Below are positions 8,767-18,046 of a DNA stretch of 64,000 bases, piece by piece (position 1 is the stretch's first letter; every line of letters starts with the position of its first letter). The position numbers and the translations under genes were made by a program. This DNA comes from Thermoleptolyngbya sichuanensis A183 (GTDB taxonomy: Bacteria; Cyanobacteriota; Cyanobacteriia; Elainellales; Elainellaceae). A model generated the notes under the pieces. The model ran no database searches. It saw nothing but the letters and a program-made list of their open reading frames with translations, and was not told where the DNA came from. The stretch spans positions 930,001 to 994,000 of the forward strand of contig NZ_CP053661.1 of NCBI RefSeq assembly GCF_013177315.1, read 5' to 3'.

Positions 8767-9108
8767 CTAGGCAGACGGGCGCACCTCGCGAGCCAGTTCC
8801 CGGTAGTCGGCCGGGTCGCCCCCGGCGGTGGGCAAGCGGTCATCCTCTGAAGAGATGTTCACCTCTTCCGGCTGAGCCACCTCATGCTGAGGGGCGACCT
8901 GCTTTGCTGCTTCCCTAGGGCTGAGCGTGCCCTGGCTCATGGCTTGTGCCGCTGCATAGTCTTTGTCCAAATCCAGGTTTTCTTCGGGCGACTTTTCTTC
9001 ACCTTCGGCGATCGCCGCCCTGGTTTCCCGCGCATCAAAGCTTTCGGTCTTGTCCGACACCGTGTTGGCGGGAACAATCGGTGTGGAATCGGTGGAATCG
9101 GTAGTCAT
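8767..9108 (-). CDS. Small acidic hypothetical protein
   Basis: A 113-residue acidic, hydrophilic protein starting MTTDSTDSTPIVPANTVSD, with ARETRAAIAEGEEKSPEENL, DLDKDYAAAQAMSQG and a conserved-looking end DPADYRELAREVRP. An upstream in-frame ATG (9123) would add five residues; the ATG at 9108 gives a cleaner N-terminus. No domain, signal or membrane segment is recognised; it is probably largely disordered. Small stress-related proteins of this style are common in cyanobacteria, but I assign no function. Confidence 0.65.
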   Translation of the reverse strand: MTTDSTDSTPIVPANTVSDKTESFDARETRAAIAEGEEKSPEENLDLDKDYAAAQAMSQGTLSPREAAKQVAPQHEVAQPEEVNISSEDDRLPTAGGDPADYRELAREVRPSA

Positions 9109-9280
9109 GATTAAACGCCTCATTTCGCAATGCTAGTACGCTATCAAGCCGCACTCAGCATCTCGAGTTTCCAGAGGCAGATTCCTGGCCTGTTTCTATG
9201 GGCAGAAAAATAGGCAGAAAATGAGCTTCTACAGGTGAAAAACTGGGCCCCCGACGTTCCTCATTCCCCCAGAATCCCAC

Positions 9281-9367
9281 AGGACTGACGCACTTGCGAT
9301 TAGCTCTTTGGGTTTTGAACACCTTCTCGCAGGCTACGCCCGCGAGAATTTATCAAACTTAAGTCCT
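9281..9367 (-). repeat. Dispersed 90-bp palindromic repeat, copy 1 (degenerate)
   Basis: The outer ends are AGGACTGACGCACTTGCGAT and AACTTAAGTCCT. Inside, TTCTCGCAGG and CCCGCGAGAA form the family hairpin. It lies 6 bases beyond the stop of the gene ending at 9374. It is in reverse orientation relative to the copies at 40-43 kb and is the most diverged copy. Confidence 0.75.
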
Positions 9368-9373
9368 GCCCAA

Positions 9374-10525
9374 TTAAGCCGCTTGCTCTGGCTGGAGGCT
9401 GCGCTTGAGGATAATCATGCGATCGCCCACCACAGGACTGCGAGCCAGCAGCGTACCGTCTGGTGCAACCAGTTCCAGCTTGGTGAAATCCAGCCTCGTT
9501 GCCCGTTTCAGCAACTCTGCCGCAAGTTTATCCTGGCTGGCGGGCGACAGGGCATACCAGCCATCGCCCAAGTTCACCCTCAGGCGGCCGCTGCGGAAGC
9601 TGGCTTGGATGGTCTGGATCAGGTTTTCGCTGTAGGCATCCGTGACGCTGGTAATCTCCTCCTGGATCGCTGCCACCAGGGGCTGATCGGGCAAGGCGGG
9701 ACGGGCAGGTGTGGCGGGTGTGGCGGGTGTGGGCAAGGGCGATGGCTGCGGCGGGGGCGTGGGCTGGGGCTTGGCAGTCGGACGAGACGGGCGCAGGCTG
9801 TCGTCTGGGCTGGGGGCAGGCGCGGGCGGCAGGTCATCGGGCACCACTTCAGGAATTGTGGTGATACGGGGGAGGGGCTGCTCGACGCGGCGACCATCTG
9901 CTGGCGCTTCGCTGATCAGGGGCGGTTCGGTAATGCGGGTTGGCTCCTGAGACGGCAGCAGGTTGGGCACGACGAAGACCAGGAGAGTAGCAATTCCGGC
10001 GATCGCCCCACTCAGCACCGAATCTGCCAGCGTGTCCCGAATCGACGCTGGCAGGATGGCTCGAATCTTTGGCAACGCATTGGCTGTCCACCAAGCCCAG
10101 CCCTTTTCCCAGTAGGGCTTTGCCACAGCCCAGACCTGCCGAGCGGCGGGCTGCACAGTCGCCCACACCTGCTGAACCGCCATCCACAGGCGGCGACCCA
10201 GCGATGGCGCAACCGGGACAGGCGGCGCACCTGGCTCTGTGCGGACGAGGGCACTGCTGTCGGCGGCGAGTTCTCCCGGTGGGCGATCGCCCAGGGTGGT
10301 CTGGGCCTGTCTGGGCGGTGCTTCCAGGGCAGCAATCCATCCCTCTAACAGCCGCACATTCGCCCGCAGCAGCCCAATCAACAGCCGCTTGCCCAGCCCC
10401 ACGTATTCCGTCTGCAAATCTTGCAGCGAGGGCGGCCCATAGCCGGGTACGTTCGTGGGGGGTCTCTCTGGCGGTTCCGGCGGGTTATTGGGCGAGTTGG
10501 ACGGTGGGGGCGGCTCCTGAGTCAT
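9374..10525 (-). CDS. Pro-rich single-pass membrane protein, hypothetical
   Basis: Reading from the ATG at 10525 (MTQEPPPPSNSPNNPPEPPE) gives 383 residues; an open frame extends 62 codons further upstream but lacks coding character. Order: a Pro-rich N-terminus; an amphipathic part GLGKRLLIGLLRANVRLLEGW; a Trp-rich stretch; one transmembrane helix near residue 190 (GAIAGIATLLVFVVPNLL); a Pro-rich linker; and a C-terminal folded part (LVAAIQEEITSVTDAYSENL, VNLGDGWYALSPASQDKLAA). The architecture is typical of uncharacterised cyanobacterial envelope proteins. Function unknown. Confidence 0.75.
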   Translation of the reverse strand: MTQEPPPPSNSPNNPPEPPERPPTNVPGYGPPSLQDLQTEYVGLGKRLLIGLLRANVRLLEGWIAALEAPPRQAQTTLGDRPPGELAADSSALVRTEPGAPPVPVAPSLGRRLWMAVQQVWATVQPAARQVWAVAKPYWEKGWAWWTANALPKIRAILPASIRDTLADSVLSGAIAGIATLLVFVVPNLLPSQEPTRITEPPLISEAPADGRRVEQPLPRITTIPEVVPDDLPPAPAPSPDDSLRPSRPTAKPQPTPPPQPSPLPTPATPATPARPALPDQPLVAAIQEEITSVTDAYSENLIQTIQASFRSGRLRVNLGDGWYALSPASQDKLAAELLKRATRLDFTKLELVAPDGTLLARSPVVGDRMIILKRSLQPEQAA

Positions 10526-10785
10526 GGCGCTGGGCGTAACCTTTGCAATGGGTTCACGGCGTTGGGCGTAGCGGTGGGTTGTGGGCAGTTTCGCAGTCCA
10601 CCGGGCAGGTGACACGGCCGCAAGGAAACGCGATAGAGTTTTACAGGCGGCGTGCGCGATCCCAGAAGACACTATACCGCCTGGGCGAACGGCAACCTGG
10701 CAGATCACCAAAGAACTTCACGGATTCACGCTGTTTTCCCGTGTATCTCTCTGTGTACTTTTTCTGTACGTCCTGGAGATCAATC

Positions 10786-11313
10786 ATGAGGCGATCGCTC
10801 CCCATGCTGCTGGGTTTTGCGCTAGGTTTTCCGTTGATTCCGATGCTGATCGCGGGCTGTGCCCCGTCGCTGGCGGGGGCCCCCGTTCCCGTCGATCAGG
10901 TGGTCAGCCAACTGCGTCCCCAAACGCCAATTCCGATTTTTCTGCCGGACACAGTGCCGGGGATGGAGGAGGTGTATGTCCACGCCTATGGCGACGAAGA
11001 CAGCTACGGCGTAGATTTTGACTATGTAGCCGACTGCAACGGTGCGACGGCCTGTAGCTATGGCGGAACTTGGGCGCAACGCTATGAGGGCACGATGACT
11101 CCGGCGGAGATCCTCGGCATTTCGGAAACGGTGGAAGCCGTGGCCCTGACCAACGGCGTGGGCGGGCAATATGCCAACACCTGCGGAGCCTATTGCGTGG
11201 CGACGGTGATGTGGCAGGCAGATGGTATTCTCTACGGCGTGAGCATCAAAAACGGCGAAAAAGAGGCGACCATTGCGCTGGCTAACGGGGCGATCGCCGC
11301 GGGACCTCGATAA
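10786..11313 (+). CDS. Putative lipoprotein, hypothetical
   Basis: The 175-residue product starts MRRSLPMLLGFALGF and has a lipoprotein signal: basic n-region, hydrophobic core and lipobox LIAGC near residue 26. The mature part has four further Cys (VADCNGATACSYGG and ANTCGAYCVATV), which could form disulfides outside the cytoplasm. A GGAG motif lies about 10 bases before the ATG at 10786. The open frame extends upstream to 10543, but the signal peptide fixes the start. It is divergent from the Pro-rich membrane protein. I do not recognise a named family. Confidence 0.8.
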   Translation: MRRSLPMLLGFALGFPLIPMLIAGCAPSLAGAPVPVDQVVSQLRPQTPIPIFLPDTVPGMEEVYVHAYGDEDSYGVDFDYVADCNGATACSYGGTWAQRYEGTMTPAEILGISETVEAVALTNGVGGQYANTCGAYCVATVMWQADGILYGVSIKNGEKEATIALANGAIAAGPR

Positions 11314-11435
11314 CCCCAATTCGGGCTACTGCGCCAGACGAAACCTCTCCATCTTCACCCTCTACCGTCAACCTCCACCGCCAAGCTCCACTGCCACCTT
11401 ATAATCGCCAACCTCAACCTCGGAGTTTCTGAATC

Positions 11436-12227
11436 ATGGGCGTGACCACCCAACAGCTCAGCCGATTCAAACGCGACGGTCGCCCGATTGTGGTGCTGAC
11501 GGCGTGGGATTTTCTGATGGCGCAAGTGTTGGATCGAGCAGGCGTGGACGTGATTTTGGTGGGCGATTCGCTGGCGATGGTGGCGCTGGGCCACGAAACC
11601 ACGCTGCCGCTGACGCTGGAGGACATGCTGCACCACACGAAGGCAGTGCGGCGCGGCGTAAAAAATGCGCTGGTGGTCTGCGATTTGCCGTTTATGACCT
11701 ATCAGGAGAGCGTGGCGCAGGCCATGCACTCGGCCGGGCGAGTGCTAAAGGAAACTGGAGCGCAGGCTGTGAAGCTAGAAGGCGGCCATCCCGCCATGCT
11801 AGAGACGGTAGAACGGCTGACGCAGGCAGGCATTCCCGTGATGGCCCATGTGGGGCTAACGCCGCAGTCGGTGCATCAGTTTGGCGGTTTTCGCAAGCAG
11901 GGCACGACGGCAGAGGCGGCTGAGCGAATTTTGCAGGAGGCGATCGCCCTAGAATCGGCCGGCGCGTTTTCCATCGTGCTGGAGCATATCCCGGCTGACC
12001 TGGGGCTGCAAATTTCCCAAAAGCTGACCATCCCCACCATCGGCATCGGCGCAGGCCCCCACTGCGACGGCCAGGTCCTCGTCACGCCCGACCTGCTGGG
12101 CCTGTCAGAATGGCAGCCCCCCTTCGCCAAACCCTACACCAACCTGCGGGATATCATTACCCAGGCCGTGCAGACCTACGCGGCGGAGGTGCGAGAGCAG
12201 CGGTTTGGGGATTCCCCCGGCGCATAA
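11436..12227 (+). CDS. panB: 3-methyl-2-oxobutanoate hydroxymethyltransferase
   Basis: PanB transfers a hydroxymethyl group from 5,10-methylene-THF to alpha-ketoisovalerate, giving ketopantoate, the first committed step of pantothenate/CoA synthesis. The 263 residues show the TIM-barrel signatures [72 protein letters not shown] and [20 protein letters not shown]. It is the family's normal length. The 3' end, including the TAA, falls at the start of a 17-bp tandem repeat. Confidence 0.97.
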   Translation: MGVTTQQLSRFKRDGRPIVVLTAWDFLMAQVLDRAGVDVILVGDSLAMVALGHETTLPLTLEDMLHHTKAVRRGVKNALVVCDLPFMTYQESVAQAMHSAGRVLKETGAQAVKLEGGHPAMLETVERLTQAGIPVMAHVGLTPQSVHQFGGFRKQGTTAEAAERILQEAIALESAGAFSIVLEHIPADLGLQISQKLTIPTIGIGAGPHCDGQVLVTPDLLGLSEWQPPFAKPYTNLRDIITQAVQTYAAEVREQRFGDSPGA

Positions 12228-12280
12228 AGTTCGCTAGGGTATAAAGTTCGCCAGAGCATAGCGCTCGCCAGAGCATAAAG
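12224..12280. repeat. 17-bp degenerate tandem repeat over the panB stop
   Basis: Three units starting at 12224, 12241 and 12258 plus six bases of a fourth; the first is ATAAAGTTCGCTAGGGT. The first unit contains the panB TAA. Confidence 0.75.
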
Positions 12281-12381
12281 ATTTTTCTAGTTTCATTACA
12301 GCCAGGGTTGCGATTTGCCGAATCTGTGCCGAAGGATCGCAGAATGAGGGGAAAGCGCAACACAGACTTCAACACAAACTC

Positions 12382-12471
12382 AGGACTTACGCCCTTGCGA
12401 TAAGCTCTTTGGGTTTTGGACGATTTCTCGCGGGCGCAGTCTGCGAGAAATCGTCCAACTGCGTAAGTCCT
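12382..12471 (-). repeat. Dispersed 90-bp palindromic repeat, copy 2
   Basis: Outer ends AGGACTTACGC and GCGTAAGTCCT; inner arms GGACGATTTCTCGCGGG and CTGCGAGAAATCGTCC. It is in the same orientation as copy 1 and opposite to the other four copies. It lies just upstream of the gene at 12502 and could shape its 5' region. Confidence 0.9.
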
Positions 12472-12501
12472 CAAACTATCAACATCAAACTATAGAAACT
12501 T

Positions 12502-12957
12502 ATGATCATTGCAGCCACAGCGCCCGATTTGGGGGCCGAAGATTATCTGGTGGTGGGTCTAGCGACCTGTTTTCTGAAGGCAGATGGGGAGGTGCATACG
12601 GTAACGATTGCGGAGCCGATTCCCTCGGCCGCGCTGGAGGCGATCGCCCGTGGCATTCCCACTTCCTACACCCAGGCCGTGGCGACGACGCTGGGGGCAG
12701 TGCTATCGGGCGAGGAACCGCAACTCCCTGCGGGCTTTCCGGCAGACACGCAGTTTTGTGATGAGTTTGCCGCGAGGGCGATCGCCGCAGCCCGCACCTA
12801 CAAGGTTCGTCCCGTAGCCAAGTCGCTGATTCCCCTGGGCACGGTTCGCACTGATTTCAACCATTCCACCGAGCGCAAGCGCGTGCTAAATTCTGACCGC
12901 CTGGTCAAGCCCGAAGACAACGTAAAGCAGCACGCCTACACGCATCAGGTGCTTTAG
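12502..12957 (+). CDS. Conserved-looking hypothetical protein, 151 aa
   Basis: It begins MIIAATAPDLGAEDYLVVGL. It has a hydrophobic alpha/beta-like first half (VVGLATCFLKADGEVHTVTI, EPIPSAALEAIARGIPTSYT) and a basic, polar end (NHSTERKRVLNSDRLVKPED). No signal peptide or membrane span. Length, codon use and an internal HIP1 site match real genes of this genome. I recognise no family name. A dispersed palindromic repeat ends about 30 bases upstream. Confidence 0.7.
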   Translation: MIIAATAPDLGAEDYLVVGLATCFLKADGEVHTVTIAEPIPSAALEAIARGIPTSYTQAVATTLGAVLSGEEPQLPAGFPADTQFCDEFAARAIAAARTYKVRPVAKSLIPLGTVRTDFNHSTERKRVLNSDRLVKPEDNVKQHAYTHQVL

Positions 12958-13062
12958 GAATTGCGGCGCTGGCCGTTCCAAAGAAATCGGTGGCTCCCAT
13001 TAATTTTCCCAAGCGGATTTGCCAGGGAAATTGCTGGAAGCGCGCCGAAGCTTGACGGGCGA

Positions 13063-13118
13063 TCCAAAATCGCGAGTCCAAAATCGCAAGTCCAAAATCG
13101 CAAATCCAAAATCGAGAA
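13063..13118. repeat. 14-bp tandem repeat, four units
   Basis: Four units of the form TCCAAAATCGCGAG start at 13063, 13077, 13091 and 13105 with one to three changes each. Related strings (GATTTTGGATTTGCGATTTT type) occur near 20630 and 49070. The array lies 6 bases beyond the stop of the debranching-type gene. Confidence 0.8.
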
Positions 13119-13124
13119 TCAACC

Positions 13125-15395
13125 CTACGCCTCGATGACCACGCGCAGGTTGCCGCGCTTTTTCACCACACGGCAGGCCGTGGCGCTGCCCACCCGCTCA
13201 AATTCCAGATCCAGCAGCGTTTGACCAATCCGCAGGTTGTGCAGCGACAGGCGGTGCATCGTGTCGGGCAGGGCCGGATCGAGAATTCGCAGGCAGTTGT
13301 TGGGCGCGTCGGGCACCAAGTTCGCCATCGTCAGCAAAAGCTGGAAGATGGAACCCGTGGCCCAGGCCTGGGGCGAACAGGCAACGGGGTACTGCACGGG
13401 GCTGTTGTCTGCGGTGCGCTCATAGCCGCAAAAGAGTTCGGGTGGGCGCTGGTAGGGCTGGCGAAGGGTCATGTCGAAAATGCCCTGGGTGACTTCGAGA
13501 GCCTGGTCAATGAGTCCGAGCGATCGCAGCCCCAGCACGGTCATGCTGTTGTCGTGGGGCCAGACGGAGCCGATGTGATAGCCCATTGGGTTGTAGGCAG
13601 GCGACAGGCTGCTGAGGGTGCGGATGCCCCAGCCGTTAAACATGTCGGGTGCTTGCAGTCGCTCGGCCACGCTCAGGGCTTTGTCTTGGTCGAGAATGCC
13701 CAAATTCAGGCAATGGCCGGGGTTGGAGGTGATGCTATCGACTGGGTTGCCCTCGCCGTCTAGCGCCAGGGCACAAAAGTCTAAGTCATTCATCCAAAAG
13801 TCGCGGTTAAACCGTCGCTTGAGGTCTTGCGCTTCTTCCAGCCAGCGATCGGCCAGGTCGATGCGCTTTTTCAGGCGGGCGATTTCTGCCAGTCGCACCT
13901 TTGCGGCATAGACGTAGGCCTGCACTTCGCAGAGGGCGATCGCCCCTTCGGCCAGTTCGCCCCGGCGGTTCACAATGCAGTTGCCAGAGTCTTTCCAGCC
14001 CTGGTTTTGCAGCCCGCGAGAGGAGCGCCGCGCATAGGCCAGATAGCCCGTCTCCTTGAGGTTTTCGTCAATCCACTCCATTGCCGCCAGCGCGTTGGGC
14101 CAGAGTCGCTCTAGGGTTTCTTGGTCATGGGCCCAGGCGTAGTATTCGGCGTAGAGCATGAGCCACAGCGGCGTTGCGTCTACTGTACCGTAGTAGGGCG
14201 TGTGGGGAATTTCCTGGCAGCGGGCCATTTCGCCCAGGCGCAGCTCGTGCAAAATTTTTCCGGGCTGCTCGTCGCGCCAGTCGTCGTGCTGCTTGCCTTG
14301 ATAGTAGGCCAGGATGCTGAGGGTGTCGCGGGCAATGGTGGGGTCAAGAATCAGCGTTTGCGAGGCGGCAATGATGGAGTCGCGCCCAAACAGCGTCGAA
14401 AACCAGGGTACACCTGCCGACAGCACCTTGCCCTTGCCGAAGGTCTGCCGCAAAAGGTACACATCCCGCTGCGCCCGCTCAATGATCTGGTTGATGGCCT
14501 TGTTGTCGCAGCGAATGCGCGTCACCTGCTCGCCCCACTGGGTCTGCTCCAGCAGTTCCGCTGCTTTGGCCTGCATCAGCGTCATGGGCGTGTTGACGGC
14601 GGAGGGCGATCGCCCATTCAGCAGCGGTTGCAGCCGATAGCCCAGGGTCAGTGTTTCGTGTGGCTCCAGCGATACTTGCCACAGGGCGGTATAGCCTTTG
14701 AGGAAGTTTGGCGGCTGGTGCAAGAACTGGATGCGCGATTCTATCAAGCCGCCATCTAGGCCCTGATAGGCCAGAGTTATTTCTGGGGATAGTAATTGGG
14801 GCAGCGGCTCCGTTGCGTCGTCCGTTGCAGCTTCTATCACATCCAGCCGATGATCCTGCGCCACCTGAGGCACTAGTCGCAGGCGCTGTCCTCGGCGATC
14901 GCGCTGAAAGCCACGAATCTCAAACAAGTCCAGAAAATCGGCATCGAAGCTGAGGCTCAGTTCAAACTGCACAGGTTCGGTGCTGAAGTTTGTCAGGCTG
15001 ATTTCTTCAAACAACCCGCCGTTTAGCACTAGTTCCCGCTGGATGCCGATGGTTTCCGGCGGAATGGTGTCTAGCTGGGGGTTGGCGCACAGCACCGACA
15101 GGACGAATCCCTTGTCGGCGTTGCTGCTGAGGAGGACGGGCGATCGCCCCTCAATCTGCAACTCTAGGCGATTCAAAAAGCGCGTATCCTGACAAAACAG
15201 CCCCAAACTGCCGATGGAGTCTCCCTCCAAGCAGGCTGAAATATTGCCCAGCGTGTCGGTAATCAAAAACAGGTCGTCATCTTTGAGCGTCAGTGTCGGC
15301 TGCGGGCGTTCGCTAATGACGCAAGGCCACTCTGGCTGCGGCAGTTGATCCGCAGGCAAAAATTTCCGTCCATCCAGTTCCACAAAGTCAGGCAT
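13125..15395 (-). CDS. Amylo-alpha-1,6-glucosidase / glycogen debranching-type enzyme
   Basis: The 756-residue protein has the two-part layout of bacterial debranching-type glucosidases. An N-terminal beta-rich domain spans about residues 25-260 (DDDLFLITDTLGNISACLEG, GLFCQDTRFLNRLELQI). A C-terminal (alpha/alpha)6 barrel spans about 290-740 with the landmarks GVPWFSTLFGRDSIIAASQ, HELRLGEMA, PYYGTVDATPLWLMLY, RGLQNQGWKDSGNCI, NGWGIRTLSS and GSVWPHDNSMTVLGL. Such enzymes are annotated as amylo-alpha-1,6-glucosidases; some relatives act on other glycosides, so the substrate is inferred. The GH57 branching enzyme about 6 kb away fits a glycogen role but is not in the same operon. Confidence 0.88.
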   Translation of the reverse strand: MPDFVELDGRKFLPADQLPQPEWPCVISERPQPTLTLKDDDLFLITDTLGNISACLEGDSIGSLGLFCQDTRFLNRLELQIEGRSPVLLSSNADKGFVLSVLCANPQLDTIPPETIGIQRELVLNGGLFEEISLTNFSTEPVQFELSLSFDADFLDLFEIRGFQRDRRGQRLRLVPQVAQDHRLDVIEAATDDATEPLPQLLSPEITLAYQGLDGGLIESRIQFLHQPPNFLKGYTALWQVSLEPHETLTLGYRLQPLLNGRSPSAVNTPMTLMQAKAAELLEQTQWGEQVTRIRCDNKAINQIIERAQRDVYLLRQTFGKGKVLSAGVPWFSTLFGRDSIIAASQTLILDPTIARDTLSILAYYQGKQHDDWRDEQPGKILHELRLGEMARCQEIPHTPYYGTVDATPLWLMLYAEYYAWAHDQETLERLWPNALAAMEWIDENLKETGYLAYARRSSRGLQNQGWKDSGNCIVNRRGELAEGAIALCEVQAYVYAAKVRLAEIARLKKRIDLADRWLEEAQDLKRRFNRDFWMNDLDFCALALDGEGNPVDSITSNPGHCLNLGILDQDKALSVAERLQAPDMFNGWGIRTLSSLSPAYNPMGYHIGSVWPHDNSMTVLGLRSLGLIDQALEVTQGIFDMTLRQPYQRPPELFCGYERTADNSPVQYPVACSPQAWATGSIFQLLLTMANLVPDAPNNCLRILDPALPDTMHRLSLHNLRIGQTLLDLEFERVGSATACRVVKKRGNLRVVIEA

Positions 15396-15567
15396 CGCGC
15401 TGGGTTGAACTCAACGGTGAAAGAACATTCGTAAAAACGCTCCCGGTTAAGTTCGATTTTAGTCGCAGCGCCGACCGGAAGTCGTCTGCCAATCCGAAGA
15501 TCTGCTCACTCGTATCACTCGTAGGGGCGATCGCCTATTGGTACGTACGCCTCTGGGCGATCGCCCC

Positions 15568-15652
15568 CAAGCCACCTTTCTGGGCAAGCCACCTTTCTGG
15601 GCAAGCCAACTTTTTGAGCAAGCCAACTTTTCGAGCAAGCCAACTTTTCGGG
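15568..15652. repeat. 17-bp tandem repeat, five units
   Basis: Five consecutive 17-bp units of the form CAAGCCACCTTTCTGGG start at 15568, 15585, 15602, 15619 and 15636; the first two are identical and the rest drift together. The array ends 6 bases before the aroF stop. Confidence 0.9.
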
Positions 15653-15658
15653 TCGCCC

Positions 15659-16720
15659 CTAGGCCAGAACAGGCACAGGATTGGCTTCCCAGCGATTGAC
15701 CGCATTGCCAATGATCGATAGCTCCTGCATCAGTCGGTCAAAGCGCTCCGGCGTGAGCGATTGCGGGCCATCGGACAGCGCCTTCGATGGGTTAGGGTGA
15801 ACCTCAATCATCAGGGAGTCCGTTCCGGCGGCGATCGCAGCCATTGCCATCGAGGGCACATATTCCGACTTGCCCGTGCCGTGGCTGGGGTCGATCATGA
15901 TGGGCAGGTGAGTGAGCGATCGCAGCACCGGAATGACCGCCAGATCGAGGGTGTTGCGGGCGTACTGATTGTCGAAGGTGCGGATGCCGCGCTCGCAGAG
16001 GATGACGTTGGGATTGCCCGCCGCCAGAATATACTCTGCCGCCATCAGCCACTCGTCAATCGTGGCAGACATGCCCCGCTTCAGCAGCACGGGCTTGTCC
16101 TGAGCGCCCACCTTCTTGAGCAGCGAGAAGTTCTGCATGTTGCGTGCGCCGACCTGCACAATGTCGGTCACTTCGCAGATTTTTTCCAGATCTGCGGCAT
16201 CCATGACTTCGGTGATAATGCCCAGCCCGGTCGCATCTTTGGCCGCTTGCAGCAGTTCCAGTGCGCTTTCGCCGTGCCCCTGAAAAGCATAGGGCGAGGT
16301 CCGCGGCTTAAACGCGCCACCCCGCAGAAACTTTGCGCCCGCAGCTTTCACGCGACGAGCCGTTTCCACAATCATGGTTTCGTTTTCAACAGAGCAGGGG
16401 CCTGCCACCACAACCAACGGCGCAAAAGCGCTGAAGGTCACTGGGCCATTGGGCGTGGGCACGACGACTTCGCTGGGTTCACCGTGGCGATATTCCTTGC
16501 TGACGCGCTTGTAGGGCTTTTCGACCCGCAGCACTTGCTCGATCCAGGGACTCAGGTCTTGGAGTTGGAGTGCGTCCATCTCGGCGGTTTCGCCCACCAG
16601 ACCCACCACGGTTTTGTGTTTGCCGACAATTTTTTCCGGTGTCAGGCCCATCTCGCGAAACTCGGCACTCAGGCGGTCGATTTCTTCGGCGGGCGCTTCG
16701 GGCTTCATCACCACAATCAT
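15659..16720 (-). CDS. aroF: 3-deoxy-7-phosphoheptulonate (DAHP) synthase, type I-beta
   Basis: This enzyme condenses PEP and erythrose-4-phosphate, opening the shikimate pathway. The 353 residues have an N-terminal ferredoxin-like regulatory segment ([20 protein letters not shown] to about residue 75) and a TIM barrel with [66 protein letters not shown] and [13 protein letters not shown]. The N-terminal extension is typical of the Thermotoga/Bacillus-like subgroup. Length is normal. A 17-bp tandem array sits just past the stop. Confidence 0.96.
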   Translation of the reverse strand: MIVVMKPEAPAEEIDRLSAEFREMGLTPEKIVGKHKTVVGLVGETAEMDALQLQDLSPWIEQVLRVEKPYKRVSKEYRHGEPSEVVVPTPNGPVTFSAFAPLVVVAGPCSVENETMIVETARRVKAAGAKFLRGGAFKPRTSPYAFQGHGESALELLQAAKDATGLGIITEVMDAADLEKICEVTDIVQVGARNMQNFSLLKKVGAQDKPVLLKRGMSATIDEWLMAAEYILAAGNPNVILCERGIRTFDNQYARNTLDLAVIPVLRSLTHLPIMIDPSHGTGKSEYVPSMAMAAIAAGTDSLMIEVHPNPSKALSDGPQSLTPERFDRLMQELSIIGNAVNRWEANPVPVLA

Positions 16721-16990
16721 GGGAAAATCCTGCTTACTTTGAATGATTCAAGAAAGGTTAAAAGTCCTGCGGCTCTGGGGTTTAGTCAGAGCGTTTGGAT
16801 TGCGTTTAGATCCAGGGCTGGGTAACGTCCGTAGAGCAGACATCGCCCAAAAACATGACTAGTTTAGAGTATTCAATGCTACGGAAACGGCAGACTGGCA
16901 GGTTAACTTCAGTTAAGAGTTCTAAACGCCGCACGCCAAAATCCAAAGGTCTAATGCTGGGCTAACGCTAGCGCTTATTTTAGGCAGCCC

Positions 16991-17024
16991 AAAAGACAAA
17001 AACCACCCTCCGGTCGGGTGGTTT
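16991..17024 (-). terminator. Rho-independent terminator of the ruvA-rpsO-PAM68 group
   Basis: A perfect 8-bp stem (AACCACCC / GGGTGGTT, 17001-17023, 7-base loop) is followed on the minus strand by TTTGTCTTTT. It lies 15 bases beyond the stop of the PAM68-like gene. Confidence 0.85.
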
Positions 17025-17038
17025 CTGCGATGAGGCGT

Positions 17039-17629
17039 TTAGGACTGAGGGCGCTGCGATCGCCATGCCGCAATGGTGCGTCCTAGGTTGGTGCGAAACT
17101 CCGACGCACCCAACAAGCTGCCCGGTTCATCTTCCCAGGAAGCCGAAAACAGCCCATAGCTCAGCCCAAGTACGCCCAGCCCAAAAAAGCCCAAGCTCAC
17201 CAGCAGTACGGCGGAGGTGGGCAAGTCCAGAAGGTGCTGGCTCACGATGTAGTAGCTGACGACGAAGGTGGCGATCGCCAAAAACGACGGCACACCACAG
17301 AAAATCGCCATGCGCCTGGCCATTCGCTTGCTCACTGCATCAGGAATCGCCATCGATGCGCGGGTTGCCGCAGCGTTCTTGGCGGAATTGCCAGACGCAC
17401 CCCCCGACGCTCCTGCTTTTGGAGGCGTTGCCTTGGGGGTTGCCTTAGCGGCCGATTTCGAGGCAGATTTAGGCGCTTTCTTCGGTTCCGCTCCCGGCTC
17501 TGGCTTTTTACCAGCATCGGTGGATGCTTCGGATTTTTTCAGGCGCTTTTTCGGCTCGAACGGCAAGGCCTTACGAGTCGAAGCATCTGAGCTGGAAGAA
17601 TCAGAACTGGGCGGAGTAGAAGATGCCAT
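17039..17629 (-). CDS. PAM68-family photosystem II assembly protein
   Basis: The 196-residue product starts MASSTPPSSDSSSSD at 17629; an open frame 12 codons longer is less likely. Residues 1-105 are a basic Ser/Ala/Lys/Pro-rich disordered region with LPFEPKKRLKK. The end is the conserved membrane part: MARRMAIFCGVPSFLAIATF, YYIVSQHLLDLP and AVLLVSLGFFGLGVLGLSYG, then FSASWEDEPGSLLG, the family hallmark. PAM68 helps insert and assemble PSII core proteins such as CP47 in the thylakoid membrane. It lies 90 bases after rpsO on the same strand; linkage of PAM68 with the S15 gene is, to my knowledge, recurrent in cyanobacteria and suits its reported contact with translating ribosomes. Confidence 0.92.
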   Translation of the reverse strand: MASSTPPSSDSSSSDASTRKALPFEPKKRLKKSEASTDAGKKPEPGAEPKKAPKSASKSAAKATPKATPPKAGASGGASGNSAKNAAATRASMAIPDAVSKRMARRMAIFCGVPSFLAIATFVVSYYIVSQHLLDLPTSAVLLVSLGFFGLGVLGLSYGLFSASWEDEPGSLLGASEFRTNLGRTIAAWRSQRPQS

Positions 17630-17719
17630 AAAGAAAACCTGTCCTAACCGCAAGGGGTCAGCCACGCCATCTGGGCCGGCGAATCGATTCGCAAGATCTT
17701 AAGCTTTAGCCGCGAAACC

Positions 17720-17989
17720 CTAGCCGCGAATGCCCAGCTTGCCGATCAGAGCGCGATAGCGATCTTGATCGTGCTTTTGGATGTAGGCCAGCAGGCGCTT
17801 GCGCTGACCGATCATTTTCAGGAGACCCCGACGAGAAGCGTGGTCTTTCTTGTTCTCTTTGAGGTGGGCGCTGAGGCGGTTGATGCGCTCGGTCAGCATC
17901 GCCACCTGAACATCTGCCGATCCGGTGTCGGTTTCGTGGATTTGGTAATCAGAGATAATCTGCTGCTTGCGCTCTTGCAGGAGTGCCAT
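17720..17989 (-). CDS. rpsO: 30S ribosomal protein S15
   Basis: The 89-residue protein matches S15 along its length: [60 protein letters not shown] and [21 protein letters not shown]15 is a primary 16S rRNA binding protein of the small-subunit platform. It lies between ruvA and the PAM68 gene. A perfect 8-bp inverted repeat lies just upstream. Confidence 0.98.
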   Translation of the reverse strand: MALLQERKQQIISDYQIHETDTGSADVQVAMLTERINRLSAHLKENKKDHASRRGLLKMIGQRKRLLAYIQKHDQDRYRALIGKLGIRG

Positions 17990-18011
17990 TGGGGTTGTCC
18001 GGTGAGTATCA

Positions 18012-18030
18012 ATACAATCAACGATTGTAT
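18012..18030. promoter_or_regulatory. Inverted repeat upstream of rpsO
   Basis: ATACAATC-AAC-GATTGTAT is a perfect 8-bp inverted repeat with a 3-base spacer, 23 bases before the rpsO ATG and 17 bases after the ruvA stop. It could be an operator or a leader hairpin (S15 is often autoregulated through its leader), or part of a promoter. Role inferred. Confidence 0.4.
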
Positions 18031-18046
18031 CACAGGGCTTAGGGGT

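Noticed and set aside
9308-10348. 346-codon plus-strand frame opposite the Pro-rich membrane protein
   Set aside because: It begins inside a dispersed repeat, has Gly/Arg/Gln-rich shadow composition and no recognisable domain; the minus-strand frame has a proper membrane segment and start.
15761-16825. 354-codon plus-strand frame over aroF
   Set aside because: It is the antisense shadow of aroF, whose motifs are unmistakable.
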